Assembly: GCF_012163155.1 (NCBI RefSeq)
Contig: NZ_JAAVUN010000008.1
Location: forward strand, 42,717-106,716
From: Kocuria subflava
Lineage (GTDB): Bacteria > Actinomycetota > Actinomycetes > Actinomycetales > Micrococcaceae
Length of the DNA stretch: 64,000 nucleotides
Direction: 5' to 3'
The notes below the pieces were generated by a model that was not told where the DNA came from, made no database searches, and saw only the letters and a list, made by a program, of their open reading frames with translations. Numbering within the stretch: the stretch's first letter is position 1; every line of letters begins with the position of its first letter. Below are positions 1 through 7,474 of the stretch, piece by piece. The position numbers and the translations under genes were made by a program.

Positions 1-360
1 GCACAACTCTTGACTGAAGTGCATGGCAACGATTGCCGCCGTGGAACCGCACACGCGGCCCAGCTCCTCGATCAGTGCGCACAACTCAACAATGCTGACG
101 GCACGCCCGCCGCGAGCCTGGGGCACCACCGCACCGAAAATCCGCTGCCGGCGGCATTCGCCAATGGCCTCGTGCGGAAACCTGCCCTGTCGATCGACGT
201 CGTCCGCGTGTTCGCGCGCCACCGCAACGACGGCCTCAACGCGCTGCTCCCACGTGTTGTGGGTGTCCGGCGGCAGATCCCGGACCACGGTGGTGCCGGT
301 GGGAATTTCGTGCTGATCAGCAACCTTGTCCGTGGCACCCAATTCGGTGCGTAGGCTCAT
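1..360 (-). CDS. acyl-CoA dehydrogenase family protein (N-terminal part, gene continues off the left edge)
   Basis: Only the first 120 residues are in the window. They match the helical N-terminal domain of acyl-CoA dehydrogenases: a helix VEAVVAVARE at 41-50, the GRFPHEAI and IFGAVVPQARGG segments at 59-85, and the helix ELGRVCGSTAAIVAMHF at about 99-115, which in the family lines the substrate pocket. The ATG shares its A with the TGA of the upstream acyl carrier protein gene (TGATG), so translation of the two is probably coupled. I infer that the enzyme may desaturate or oxidise an acyl or aminoacyl group held on that carrier rather than a free CoA ester, as in several secondary-metabolite pathways. 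The FAD site and catalytic base lie outside the window, so substrate class cannot be judged. Confidence 0.75.
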   Translation of the reverse strand, partial: MSLRTELGATDKVADQHEIPTGTTVVRDLPPDTHNTWEQRVEAVVAVAREHADDVDRQGRFPHEAIGECRRQRIFGAVVPQARGGRAVSIVELCALIEELGRVCGSTAAIVAMHFSQELC

Positions 361-623
361 CACTGCTCATCCTGCAAGGTGGCCACTGCCTGGGCGATCG
401 AGTCCAGGGACTCGAAAGTCTCCTTGGTGAGCATCTCCTCCGGGAACTCGATGTCAAAGGCATCTTCCACGCCCAGCATCACGTTGACCGAGGCGTGGGA
501 GGTCATGCCCGCGGTGTAGAGACTCTCCGATGCGCTCAAACTGGCGGCGTCACTACTCAGGTGGGCATGCTGTGCCACCACGTCCCGAATGGTCTCCACC
601 AGCTGCGAACGGTCCTGACTCAC
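360..623 (-). CDS. stand-alone acyl carrier protein
   Basis: An 87-residue protein with the four-helix carrier pattern. The segment AGMTSHASVNVMLGVEDAFD (38-57) aligns with the E. coli AcpP segment around its phosphopantetheine serine; Ser42 is the equivalent attachment site. The usual DSL is replaced by TSH, so this is not the housekeeping fatty-acid ACP but one of the discrete carriers used in special pathways. The acidic helix-2 face and the FPEEML end are conserved. It lies 201 nt downstream of a phosphopantetheinyl transferase gene and overlaps the start of an acyl-CoA dehydrogenase gene. The 201-nt gap contains a CCCGGC/GCCGGG inverted repeat (641-658) without a T run and no other obvious gene. 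Confidence 0.8.
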   Translation of the reverse strand: MSQDRSQLVETIRDVVAQHAHLSSDAASLSASESLYTAGMTSHASVNVMLGVEDAFDIEFPEEMLTKETFESLDSIAQAVATLQDEQ

Positions 624-824
624 GATTCATCCCCAATTCTCCCGGCCTGCATGCCGGGATTTCCCCACGAGCTGCTGACGTGCAGCTCACTGCGTGGGCC
701 TGCCCGCGATGAGCAGGAACCCACAAAACTCCCCGTCCGCGGCGCCGCCCGAGCCCCACGAACCGGCACGCGTGGTCAGGTCCCCACCTGAGCATCTGCG
801 GCCACATGCAATTCTACCGTAATT

Positions 825-1265
825 CTATGATTTTGCACCAGTCAGTGCGACAACTGTTGCGTAACCAGAAGCGGTGACACCGTGGCCACAGAACCATGAC
901 CAGGCCCTCCACTGGTCAATGCCCTGGCGCTGAGCGGTCTGCAGCGCACCATCGGTCACATGCACGGACCACCTCTGGGCCCCGGCAGGCACGCCGTCGT
1001 GGTCTTCCACACCGGCCGGGGACTTGTGCACGGCGATCCACCGCCACGCCCAAGGCTCGTCCGAGCGCACGGCGAGGGCCTTGGCCACGGCTTCCTTGAG
1101 GGCATAGCGCTGGGTGATCTCCTCCACGGACATGGAGGTTCCGCTGTGCTCAGATGTGGCCAGCACCGTGTTCAGGTAGCGCTGACCGTGGTGAAGCCAC
1201 GCTTGACGGACGGCACGGGCCGACTGGGTGTCACACCCCACCGCGACGACGCATGGCTGGTCCAC
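825..1265 (-). CDS. AcpS-like 4'-phosphopantetheinyl transferase
   Basis: A 146-residue protein with the AcpS fold signature: VGCDTQS with Mg-binding Asp12, then RYLNTVLATSEHS in place of the usual R-x-F-x-E segment, and RYALKEAVAKAL with Lys57-Glu58, the second metal/CoA motif. AcpS transfers phosphopantetheine from CoA to the serine of a carrier protein. Start is GTG at 1265, preceded by GAGGTG at a normal distance; the glycosyltransferase gene ends 15 nt upstream, so they are one transcript. With a discrete ACP just downstream, the simplest reading is that this enzyme primes that carrier. The protein is divergent and longer than typical AcpS (about 120-130 residues). A genome-wide housekeeping AcpS role cannot be excluded from this window. 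Confidence 0.75.
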   Translation of the reverse strand: MDQPCVVAVGCDTQSARAVRQAWLHHGQRYLNTVLATSEHSGTSMSVEEITQRYALKEAVAKALAVRSDEPWAWRWIAVHKSPAGVEDHDGVPAGAQRWSVHVTDGALQTAQRQGIDQWRAWSWFCGHGVTASGYATVVALTGAKS

Positions 1266-1280
1266 CTGGGCACCTCAGGT

Positions 1281-2429
1281 CTACGGAGTGATCAGGTCAA
1301 TGCCCAGCGCCCCGGTGGGCAGCAGCTCCAGCCCGTACGCCTCTGCCAGGCGTTCGCGCTGCATGGAGCGGGTGTTCTCCCACAGTGCGGCGTTCTGCTC
1401 AGCCACGATCGTTTCGCGAGCCTGTGCGTCCTTGAGCCGTTCCCAGTGCTGCACCAGATCCTCCGGGCGTTGAATCACCAACGGCATGCCGATGTCATCA
1501 AAGGCCCGGATGCCACGCACCGCCATGGGGCGGCCCAGTTGAGCGGCCTCCAACACCGTGATGGGAAAGCCCTCCCACCGGGCGGTGTGGACGTAGAGGT
1601 CTGCCTGTGCCAGGTGACTGAGCACGGAGGAGGGGTCAACCCATCCGGTGACCTCAATGTCCTGGGCCTCCATCTGCGCCTGCAGTTGGTCATCACCACC
1701 GCCCACCCACAACGCGCGCACCGAATGACCTGCTGCACGCAACGCCGCGATGACCTTGGCGAACCATTCGGGGTCCTTCTGCATGGTCAGGCGCCCGGAG
1801 CCCACCACCAGCGGGGCGTGGGATTGGTTCCAGTCGGTGATCTGCGCCTTCTCCAGCTGAGCTTGAATCTCAGGGGCCACGTTGGGCACGTACACGGTTT
1901 TGAGCTTGGCACCCCACGCGCGGATTTCCTGGTTCTCTGCCCGTGAACAGCCGGCCAGCACATCCGTGCGGCGACTCAGGCTGCGTTCGACCGCCCGGTA
2001 GGCCTTGCGTTGGGCGTTGGACTTGTCCTCACGGTCAAAGGCCCAGGCATGCGGCGTGTAGACGCAGCGCACGGTGTTGTTGCCCACCAGCGCGGCGCGG
2101 GCCCACACGCCCGCGTAACTGCTGTGGGCATGGACCACATCAGGGTCCAGCGTGTTGATGGTGGCGCGCACCAACTTGGTGGCACCCATGTGGCCACCGT
2201 CAATACGGTGGATGGAGGCGAATTCCTCCACCCACTCCGGTTCCAGGGTCTCGGCTTCGGGGCGCAGGCGGCACACCAGATGGTGTTCGCATTCCGGCAG
2301 GGCTCGGACGTAGTCGCGCACGGCGGCAGCCACGCCGCCGCCAAAGGCCTCCACCACGTGCACCACACGCTTGCGGAAGCCCTTGCTGCTGTGCTGCTGA
2401 CGATCGGTGGCATGAGTCATCGATGCCAT
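1281..2429 (-). CDS. GT4 family glycosyltransferase
   Basis: A 382-residue GT-B glycosyltransferase. The N-terminal acceptor domain begins VVHVVEAFGGGVAAAV, the typical glycine-rich start of GT4 enzymes; DPDVVHAHSSYAG gives the DVVHAHS motif. The C-terminal nucleotide-sugar domain has VVGSGRLTMQKD and the EX7E retaining motif in WEGFPITVLEA. Start ATG at 2429 is preceded by GGGGGAGC; an in-frame ATG follows four codons in. No membrane segment or signal peptide is visible, so it acts in the cytoplasm, probably on a lipid-linked or small-molecule acceptor. It is the first gene of the run with the phosphopantetheinyl transferase and ACP. Sugar donor and acceptor cannot be read from sequence. Confidence 0.85.
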   Translation of the reverse strand: MASMTHATDRQQHSSKGFRKRVVHVVEAFGGGVAAAVRDYVRALPECEHHLVCRLRPEAETLEPEWVEEFASIHRIDGGHMGATKLVRATINTLDPDVVHAHSSYAGVWARAALVGNNTVRCVYTPHAWAFDREDKSNAQRKAYRAVERSLSRRTDVLAGCSRAENQEIRAWGAKLKTVYVPNVAPEIQAQLEKAQITDWNQSHAPLVVGSGRLTMQKDPEWFAKVIAALRAAGHSVRALWVGGGDDQLQAQMEAQDIEVTGWVDPSSVLSHLAQADLYVHTARWEGFPITVLEAAQLGRPMAVRGIRAFDDIGMPLVIQRPEDLVQHWERLKDAQARETIVAEQNAALWENTRSMQRERLAEAYGLELLPTGALGIDLITP

Positions 2430-2807
2430 TGCTCCCCCTCTGCACGGCCCTCTGGCGTCCCCACGCCGGCCCGGGCTGTGTCGTGTTTAACGTCGTGTTT
2501 GCGTAACCGCACCACGACTGCGCAGGGCGATCCCATGCCCCGCACCGCAAGTCTATGTATTCGGTACGGAACGGGTCAGGCCACCCTAACCCCCTTTGGA
2601 CCCACAGGCCCCAGAATCCGCGGATCGGGGCAGGGTGAATCTCGCCACAACCCGTTGGCCACTGCCTTTCGCGCAGTGCACTTTCGCTCGGAGTGGGCCA
2701 CTGCGTGGGCCGACTAGGATTGAGCCGAACGGCACCAGTCCGTGTGCAAGCATCACCACGACGTTCAAGCGTCACCACCGTTCAAGCGTCATTACAAGGA
2801 GTAAACC
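2430..2807. other. divergent intergenic region with imperfect tandem repeats
   Basis: This 378-nt stretch separates the minus-strand glycosyltransferase from the plus-strand DUF2505 gene and must hold both promoters. A candidate plus -10 (TAGGAT) is at 2715-2720. Between it and the start codon lie about three imperfect units beginning at 2747, 2766 and 2783, each built on CAAGC(A/G)TCA(C/T); the 13-mer CGTTCAAGCGTCA occurs exactly at 2762-2774 and 2779-2791. The last unit runs into the ribosome binding site AAGGAG (2796-2801). I see no coding signal in the region. Confidence 0.5.
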
Positions 2808-3305
2808 ATGGCTGTAACCGCCGAGCAGACCGTCAACGCCCCCGTGGAAAAGGTCACGGAGACTTTCCTGGACGAGGCCTTCAACCGCCACGTGGCCGAG
2901 CGCGGCGGGGCCACCCTGAATTCCTTTGAGGTCGACGGCGACACCGCCGGCGCCTTCACCGTCACCTCGGTGCGCACCATGGGTGCGGACAAGCTGCCGG
3001 AGATGGCCAAGAAGTTCATCAAGGACGGTCTCAATATCACGCAGGTGGACTCCTGGGCAGCCCCGGAGGCGGATGGATCCCGCAACATTCGCACGGAGAT
3101 CACCGTGGGTGGCATGCCCGCCAACGGTGAGGGAACCCAGCGTCTGCAGGCCCAGGGCGAGAAGACCGCCGTTTCCGTGAACATGTCCCTGAATGTCAAG
3201 ATCCCCCTGGTGGGCGGCAAGTTGGCCTCCACGGCGGAGCCGTACGTGGGCAAGGCGCTGTCCCTGCAGGCCCGCGAGGCCGATGCCTGGATCGCCTCCC
3301 ACTGA
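2808..3305 (+). CDS. DUF2505 family protein (SRPBCC/START-like fold)
   Basis: A 165-residue cytoplasmic protein. It opens with AEQTVNAPVEKVTETFLDEAFNR, the start of the DUF2505 family, which is restricted to actinobacteria and resembles polyketide-cyclase/START lipid-binding proteins: an N-terminal strand, a helix with F-x-D, then alternating strands and a long C-terminal helix. No catalytic motif is visible and the molecular role of the family is unknown. ATG start is well supported by AAGGAG six nt upstream. It is a single-gene transcript closed by a strong hairpin at 3315-3344. Confidence 0.8.
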   Translation: MAVTAEQTVNAPVEKVTETFLDEAFNRHVAERGGATLNSFEVDGDTAGAFTVTSVRTMGADKLPEMAKKFIKDGLNITQVDSWAAPEADGSRNIRTEITVGGMPANGEGTQRLQAQGEKTAVSVNMSLNVKIPLVGGKLASTAEPYVGKALSLQAREADAWIASH

Positions 3306-3314
3306 TGTTCTCCT

Positions 3315-3344
3315 GCCGCTGCCCGGCCCGCTCCGGGCAGCGGC
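3315..3344 (+). terminator. hairpin after the DUF2505 gene
   Basis: Twelve-base perfect stem (GCCGCTGCCCGG with CCGGGCAGCGGC) around a 6-nt loop, 9 nt after the stop codon. No T tract follows, as is common in this genome. Confidence 0.65.
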
Positions 3345-3449
3345 ATCGTGGGTAACACCGGGCGCCCCCGGTGAGGCCTGTCCCACACCTGGAACATGAC
3401 CGGCGTACACTGACGCGGTCCCGAGTGCTCGTCCAGGAGGTCAGCAGCC

Positions 3450-4718
3450 TTGTCTCAGCAGACTGAAACCCCTCACCAGGTGAATCAAGGCTTCAGCGCG
3501 TTCATCCGGAAAGACCTGGTGGGCGGCTGCCTGCTTCTGATTGCCATGTTGGCGGCTCTGGTCCTGGCCAACAGCCCGGCCCAGGAGTTCTACTTCGGTC
3601 TGCGTGACTACAAGATCGGCACGGATGCCGTGCCCGGTCTGATGCACACCGTGGGCGAATGGGCGGCAGATGGCCTGCTGGCGGTGTTCTTCTTCCTGGT
3701 GGGCCTGGAGCTCAAGGCCGAGTTCGTGGACGGCGAGCTGCGCAATCCCCGCAAGGCCGCCCTGCCGATCGTGGCCGCTTTTGCCGGTGTGATCACCCCC
3801 GCGCTGATTTACGTGGGCGTGAACCTGGTCAACAACACGGATCCCACCGCCCTGCGCGGTTGGGCCATCCCCACCGCAACGGACATTGCTTTCGCCGTCT
3901 CAGTGCTGGCGGTTGTGGGCTCGGCACTTCCGCTGGCCATGCGCACGTTCCTGCTGACCCTTGCCGTGGTGGATGATCTGATCGCCATCATCATCATCGC
4001 GTTGTTCTACAGCTACGGCATCAGCCTGCTCTCCCTGGGCGGGGCGCTGGTGGCGTTGGCCGTGTACTGGGCTCTGACGCATCGCTTCAGCCACTTCTTC
4101 ATCGAGAAAGCCTGGGCGGCGTGGCTGATTCTGCTGCCCCTGGGTTTCATCACCTGGTTGCTGGTCTACAACGGCGGCGTTCACGCCACAATTGCCGGTG
4201 TGCTGCTGGGTTTTGCCACCCCGGTCATGGCCATCAAGCCACGCCTGATCACCCGTGACACCCCCGCCTTCGGCCTGGCACCCACCTTGGAGCACCGCTT
4301 CCGGCCGCTGTCCAACATCCTGGCCGTGCCGATCTTTGCCTTCTTCTCCGCGGGCGTGGCCGTGGGCGGCTGGGCCGGGTTCACGGAGTCCTTGACCGAC
4401 CCCGTGGCCATCGGCATTTTCTCCTCGGCCTGGCTGATGAACCGCTTCACCCCGGCCCGCAAGGACGCCGACTACGAATGGATCGACCTGATCGGGCTCT
4501 CCATTGTGGCGGGCATCGGCTTCACGGTCTCCCTGCTGGTGGCGGATCTGTCCTTCGGCCTGGGCTCACCACATGACAACCATGCCAAGGTGGGCATCCT
4601 GTGCGGTTCCGGTGTGGCAGCCGTTGTGGGTGGCGCCCTGCTGCTGGGGCGCAACGCCTATTACTCCAAGCTGCGCACTGAGGGAGACCGGGTGGACTCC
4701 TATGACGACCCCGCCTGA
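3450..4718 (+). CDS. nhaA: Na+/H+ antiporter NhaA
   Basis: A 422-residue membrane protein of the NhaA family (E. coli NhaA has 388). It exchanges Na+ or Li+ for protons at the cytoplasmic membrane and supports pH and salt homeostasis. The ion-binding pair Asp175-Asp176 sits in LAVVDDLIAI, and the ATDIAFAV motif supplies Asp145 (equivalent of E. coli Asp133); PTATDIAF and FFLVGLELK are further family marks. About 11-12 membrane segments can be counted. The start is TTG at 3450, supported by AGGAGG eight to nine nt upstream; a possible -10 (TACACT) is at 3406-3411. The C-terminal tail after the last helix (about 25 residues) is hydrophilic. It converges with the LuxR gene with only 32 nt between stop codons. 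Confidence 0.95.
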   Translation: MSQQTETPHQVNQGFSAFIRKDLVGGCLLLIAMLAALVLANSPAQEFYFGLRDYKIGTDAVPGLMHTVGEWAADGLLAVFFFLVGLELKAEFVDGELRNPRKAALPIVAAFAGVITPALIYVGVNLVNNTDPTALRGWAIPTATDIAFAVSVLAVVGSALPLAMRTFLLTLAVVDDLIAIIIIALFYSYGISLLSLGGALVALAVYWALTHRFSHFFIEKAWAAWLILLPLGFITWLLVYNGGVHATIAGVLLGFATPVMAIKPRLITRDTPAFGLAPTLEHRFRPLSNILAVPIFAFFSAGVAVGGWAGFTESLTDPVAIGIFSSAWLMNRFTPARKDADYEWIDLIGLSIVAGIGFTVSLLVADLSFGLGSPHDNHAKVGILCGSGVAAVVGGALLLGRNAYYSKLRTEGDRVDSYDDPA

Positions 4719-4750
4719 TCCCCCATCCGGTGGTTGGCGGTTCGAGAGAG

Positions 4751-7474
4751 TCAGCCCTGCAGCGCCTCCTGCACTTCACTGCGCTGGGAGATGCCCAGTT
4801 TGTCGAACAACCGGTACACGTGGCCTTCCACGGTGCGCCGCCCCAGACCCAGCTCCTGGGCCACCTGAGCGTTGGTCAGACCTCGGGCCACCAATTCGGC
4901 CACTTCCTGTTCACGCTCGGTCAGGGTGGAGCGTCGTCGTCCTCCGGCCGTGGTGCGCCTGCGCATGGAGCGGCCCGTGGAGCGGAAGGCTTCATCGGCC
5001 GCCTGCGTCACGGTGCTGATAACTGACGACGGCGCGTACGGGCTCAACAGCACCAGCGCGCGTTCCAGAGCGTCCCCGGCCAGGCCGTCGAACTCGGCGG
5101 CATGACACTGCAGGCCCGCGGCCACCAGCCCGTCCACGTCCACGGTCATGACCGCCTGGCAGATCCGGGCCACCATTTGTTGATAGAGCCCGCTGGTGCC
5201 GTGAGAGACCTCCCGCAGCTTGCGGATGAAGGCGTCCTCCCCCGTCTGCATGACCTGTGCCAGGGCAAAATGCGCGGTCACCACCTCGCCGTCGGCCAGG
5301 GAGGAGTCCACCACGGAGACCAAGGCGCTGATGTCGGCAGCATTGCCCTCGGCGGTTCGCGTCACGGAGTCGAACAGGATGTGGAACCAGCGCATGGGCA
5401 GCAGGTCCCCGTCCAACCACGTGTCGGAGACCGTCTCCGGCACCTCCGTGCGTTCAGGGGCAACACCTGTGGTCAGCAACGTCGTCAGTTCAAGGGCGCT
5501 GCGGCACATGGCCAGCAGGTAGGGGGCGGTGTCGTCGCGCGAACACGCCACGGCCGCCTGGAAGTAGGCGTGGGCGGGGGCGATGGTCCCCTTCAACAGC
5601 AGGCTCATGGCAGAGGCGGCGTAGTAGTGACCGGCCAGTGCCAGATACGGGCTGGAGTCCTCCGGGCCCCAGGTGTTGGGCAGCGCGCTGAGAGGAGCCA
5701 CCGGGTCCCCGCTCAGCGCCCCGGCCCACAGACGTCCGATCCGTGTCACGTCCGTGAAAACGGACAACAACCCCGGATGCGACTCGGCCAACAGCATGGC
5801 CCGGAACCACGCCTCGGATGCCGCATCCAGATCGGCCGCCCGGGTCTGACTGCGGCCCAGGGAGGCCAGGGCCAGCATGGCCACCTCCGGAACCGGGGAA
5901 TCACGCAGTTGGTGCCATCGCTGCCCCGGCTGGGCGCCGGGCGGACCCGACCAGTCGGCCCACAGCTGCACCAGGATCTCCAAGGCACCAAAGAACTCCC
6001 GCTCCTGGGTTGCCGTGTGCGGATCTTCCAGGCAGCGTGCCGCCAGCTCTTGCCAGCGGCGCTGCCACTGCTCATCCGTGTAGGACAACTCGCCGGTTCC
6101 GCGCAGCATGCCCTCACAGGTCATCAACACCCGTAGCTGGCGTGCCGAGAGCCGGTGGACATCGATTCCCGCGGCGATCACACCCGCTTCCAGGTGATGG
6201 CGCAATTTGATCCGAGCCCGCAGTTTTTCCAGGTCTGCTGCCGCCTGCCACTGGGTCTCCACAGGGCTCTGCAACGTGCGCAGCGCGTAATCGGCCCACA
6301 ACCGGTCATTGGCTGAAGCTGCCAGCGCCACCAGATCGGCGCCGTCGATCAGCGTGCCGGTGTTCACGGCCCACGCCGCCCTGGAAACAGGTGTCAGGCC
6401 GTGTTCCAGGACGGAGGCGTGCAGCGGGCCCAACGTGACCGCCAGTCCCGGGGAAAGGTGCTGGCGGACCGCCTCCGCAAAGTGCTCACAGCTGGGAATC
6501 AGCGTCCAGCGGTGTGACTCGTACCGGCTTTGCACCAGCCCGGATTCGATCAGGACCTCCAGCGCCTCCCCCAGCACGCCGTTGATGGCCGGGTTCATCT
6601 GGATTCGTTCGGCCAGCACGACGACGAACAGCACCTGCCGTTGCGCCTCGCTCAACTCCGCCAGATGGATGGCCACCACCTCACGGAGGTCATCCGAGAC
6701 TCCTTCCACCGGTCCCACAAAGTGCCACAGGCCGTCGTTGAACAGCAGCAGCCCGTCCTCGCGAGCGCGGTCCAGGTAGGAGATCACCAGTCGCGGAACA
6801 CCTGCGGTGAGCATGGTGGCCCACTGTGCGGTCAGCGGCGGCACAGTGCCGCCCAGCACCTGTTCCATCAGTTCTCTGACCCCGTCTCCATCCAGTGGGG
6901 ACAGGGTGTGTGCCCGCAGCAGACCGCGGCGCAGGACCGGCAGCAGGTCACCGCAGGCATGGGAGGCCGAAGCCGTGGAGGCCACCAGCACCACCTTGAT
7001 CAGGCCCGCACCCAGCAGTCCCGCCACCAGGCGTTGAGCTGCGGCCGGCATTTTGTGCAGGTCTTGGATGACCATCAGGGGAACCGGACCGGCGGTGCTG
7101 CGCATCTTGCGGCAGGCTCTGGCCACAAGGTCAAAGGCCCCAGCGGAGTCGTTCAACGGGGTGTGTTCGTCCTGGAGGTCCTGCGCCAAGGAGGCCACCA
7201 GGAATGCCAATCCACCCAACGGGGATTCTTCAGCGGCACCGTGATCATGCTCAGCGCGCAGGATGGCAGCACTTTCCACAAAATGCGCCAGCACGGCTCT
7301 GGCCACGGTGGAGGTCCCGGCACCAAAGACGCCGTGAATCACCACACCGCGGCAGTCGGTGTCACGCAGGTCCCTGACCGCGGCCTCCACTGTTGCGGCC
7401 CGGACCCCCACCAGGTGGTGGGGCTCCAACCAGCTGCGGTCAATCCGTCCGCGCTCCACGTGGCTCTCAGTCAC
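4751..7474 (-). CDS. large LuxR-family regulator with degenerate ATPase domain (second of a tandem pair)
   Basis: A 907-residue protein with the LAL-like plan: an N-terminal nucleotide-binding-type domain (about 20-330), a long helical middle resembling TPR arrays, and a C-terminal LuxR helix-turn-helix starting LTEREQEVAELVARG (about 848-905). Such regulators bind DNA after sensing ligand or protein partners. The P-loop GVFGAGTS (48-55) has Thr54 where Walker A needs Lys, so ATP hydrolysis is doubtful; a Walker B-like PLMVIQDLH is present. GTG start at 7474 lies inside the end of the upstream paralogue (GTGACTGA, 8-nt overlap), implying coupled translation and a fixed ratio between the two. 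Last gene of the sufS-sufU run. No target can be named. Confidence 0.85.
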   Translation of the reverse strand: MTESHVERGRIDRSWLEPHHLVGVRAATVEAAVRDLRDTDCRGVVIHGVFGAGTSTVARAVLAHFVESAAILRAEHDHGAAEESPLGGLAFLVASLAQDLQDEHTPLNDSAGAFDLVARACRKMRSTAGPVPLMVIQDLHKMPAAAQRLVAGLLGAGLIKVVLVASTASASHACGDLLPVLRRGLLRAHTLSPLDGDGVRELMEQVLGGTVPPLTAQWATMLTAGVPRLVISYLDRAREDGLLLFNDGLWHFVGPVEGVSDDLREVVAIHLAELSEAQRQVLFVVVLAERIQMNPAINGVLGEALEVLIESGLVQSRYESHRWTLIPSCEHFAEAVRQHLSPGLAVTLGPLHASVLEHGLTPVSRAAWAVNTGTLIDGADLVALAASANDRLWADYALRTLQSPVETQWQAAADLEKLRARIKLRHHLEAGVIAAGIDVHRLSARQLRVLMTCEGMLRGTGELSYTDEQWQRRWQELAARCLEDPHTATQEREFFGALEILVQLWADWSGPPGAQPGQRWHQLRDSPVPEVAMLALASLGRSQTRAADLDAASEAWFRAMLLAESHPGLLSVFTDVTRIGRLWAGALSGDPVAPLSALPNTWGPEDSSPYLALAGHYYAASAMSLLLKGTIAPAHAYFQAAVACSRDDTAPYLLAMCRSALELTTLLTTGVAPERTEVPETVSDTWLDGDLLPMRWFHILFDSVTRTAEGNAADISALVSVVDSSLADGEVVTAHFALAQVMQTGEDAFIRKLREVSHGTSGLYQQMVARICQAVMTVDVDGLVAAGLQCHAAEFDGLAGDALERALVLLSPYAPSSVISTVTQAADEAFRSTGRSMRRRTTAGGRRRSTLTEREQEVAELVARGLTNAQVAQELGLGRRTVEGHVYRLFDKLGISQRSEVQEALQG

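Noticed and set aside
638..662. CCCGGC-CTGCAT-GCCGGG inverted repeat between AcpS-like and ACP genes
   Set aside because: Short, without T tract, and located between genes that look co-functional; not called as a terminator.
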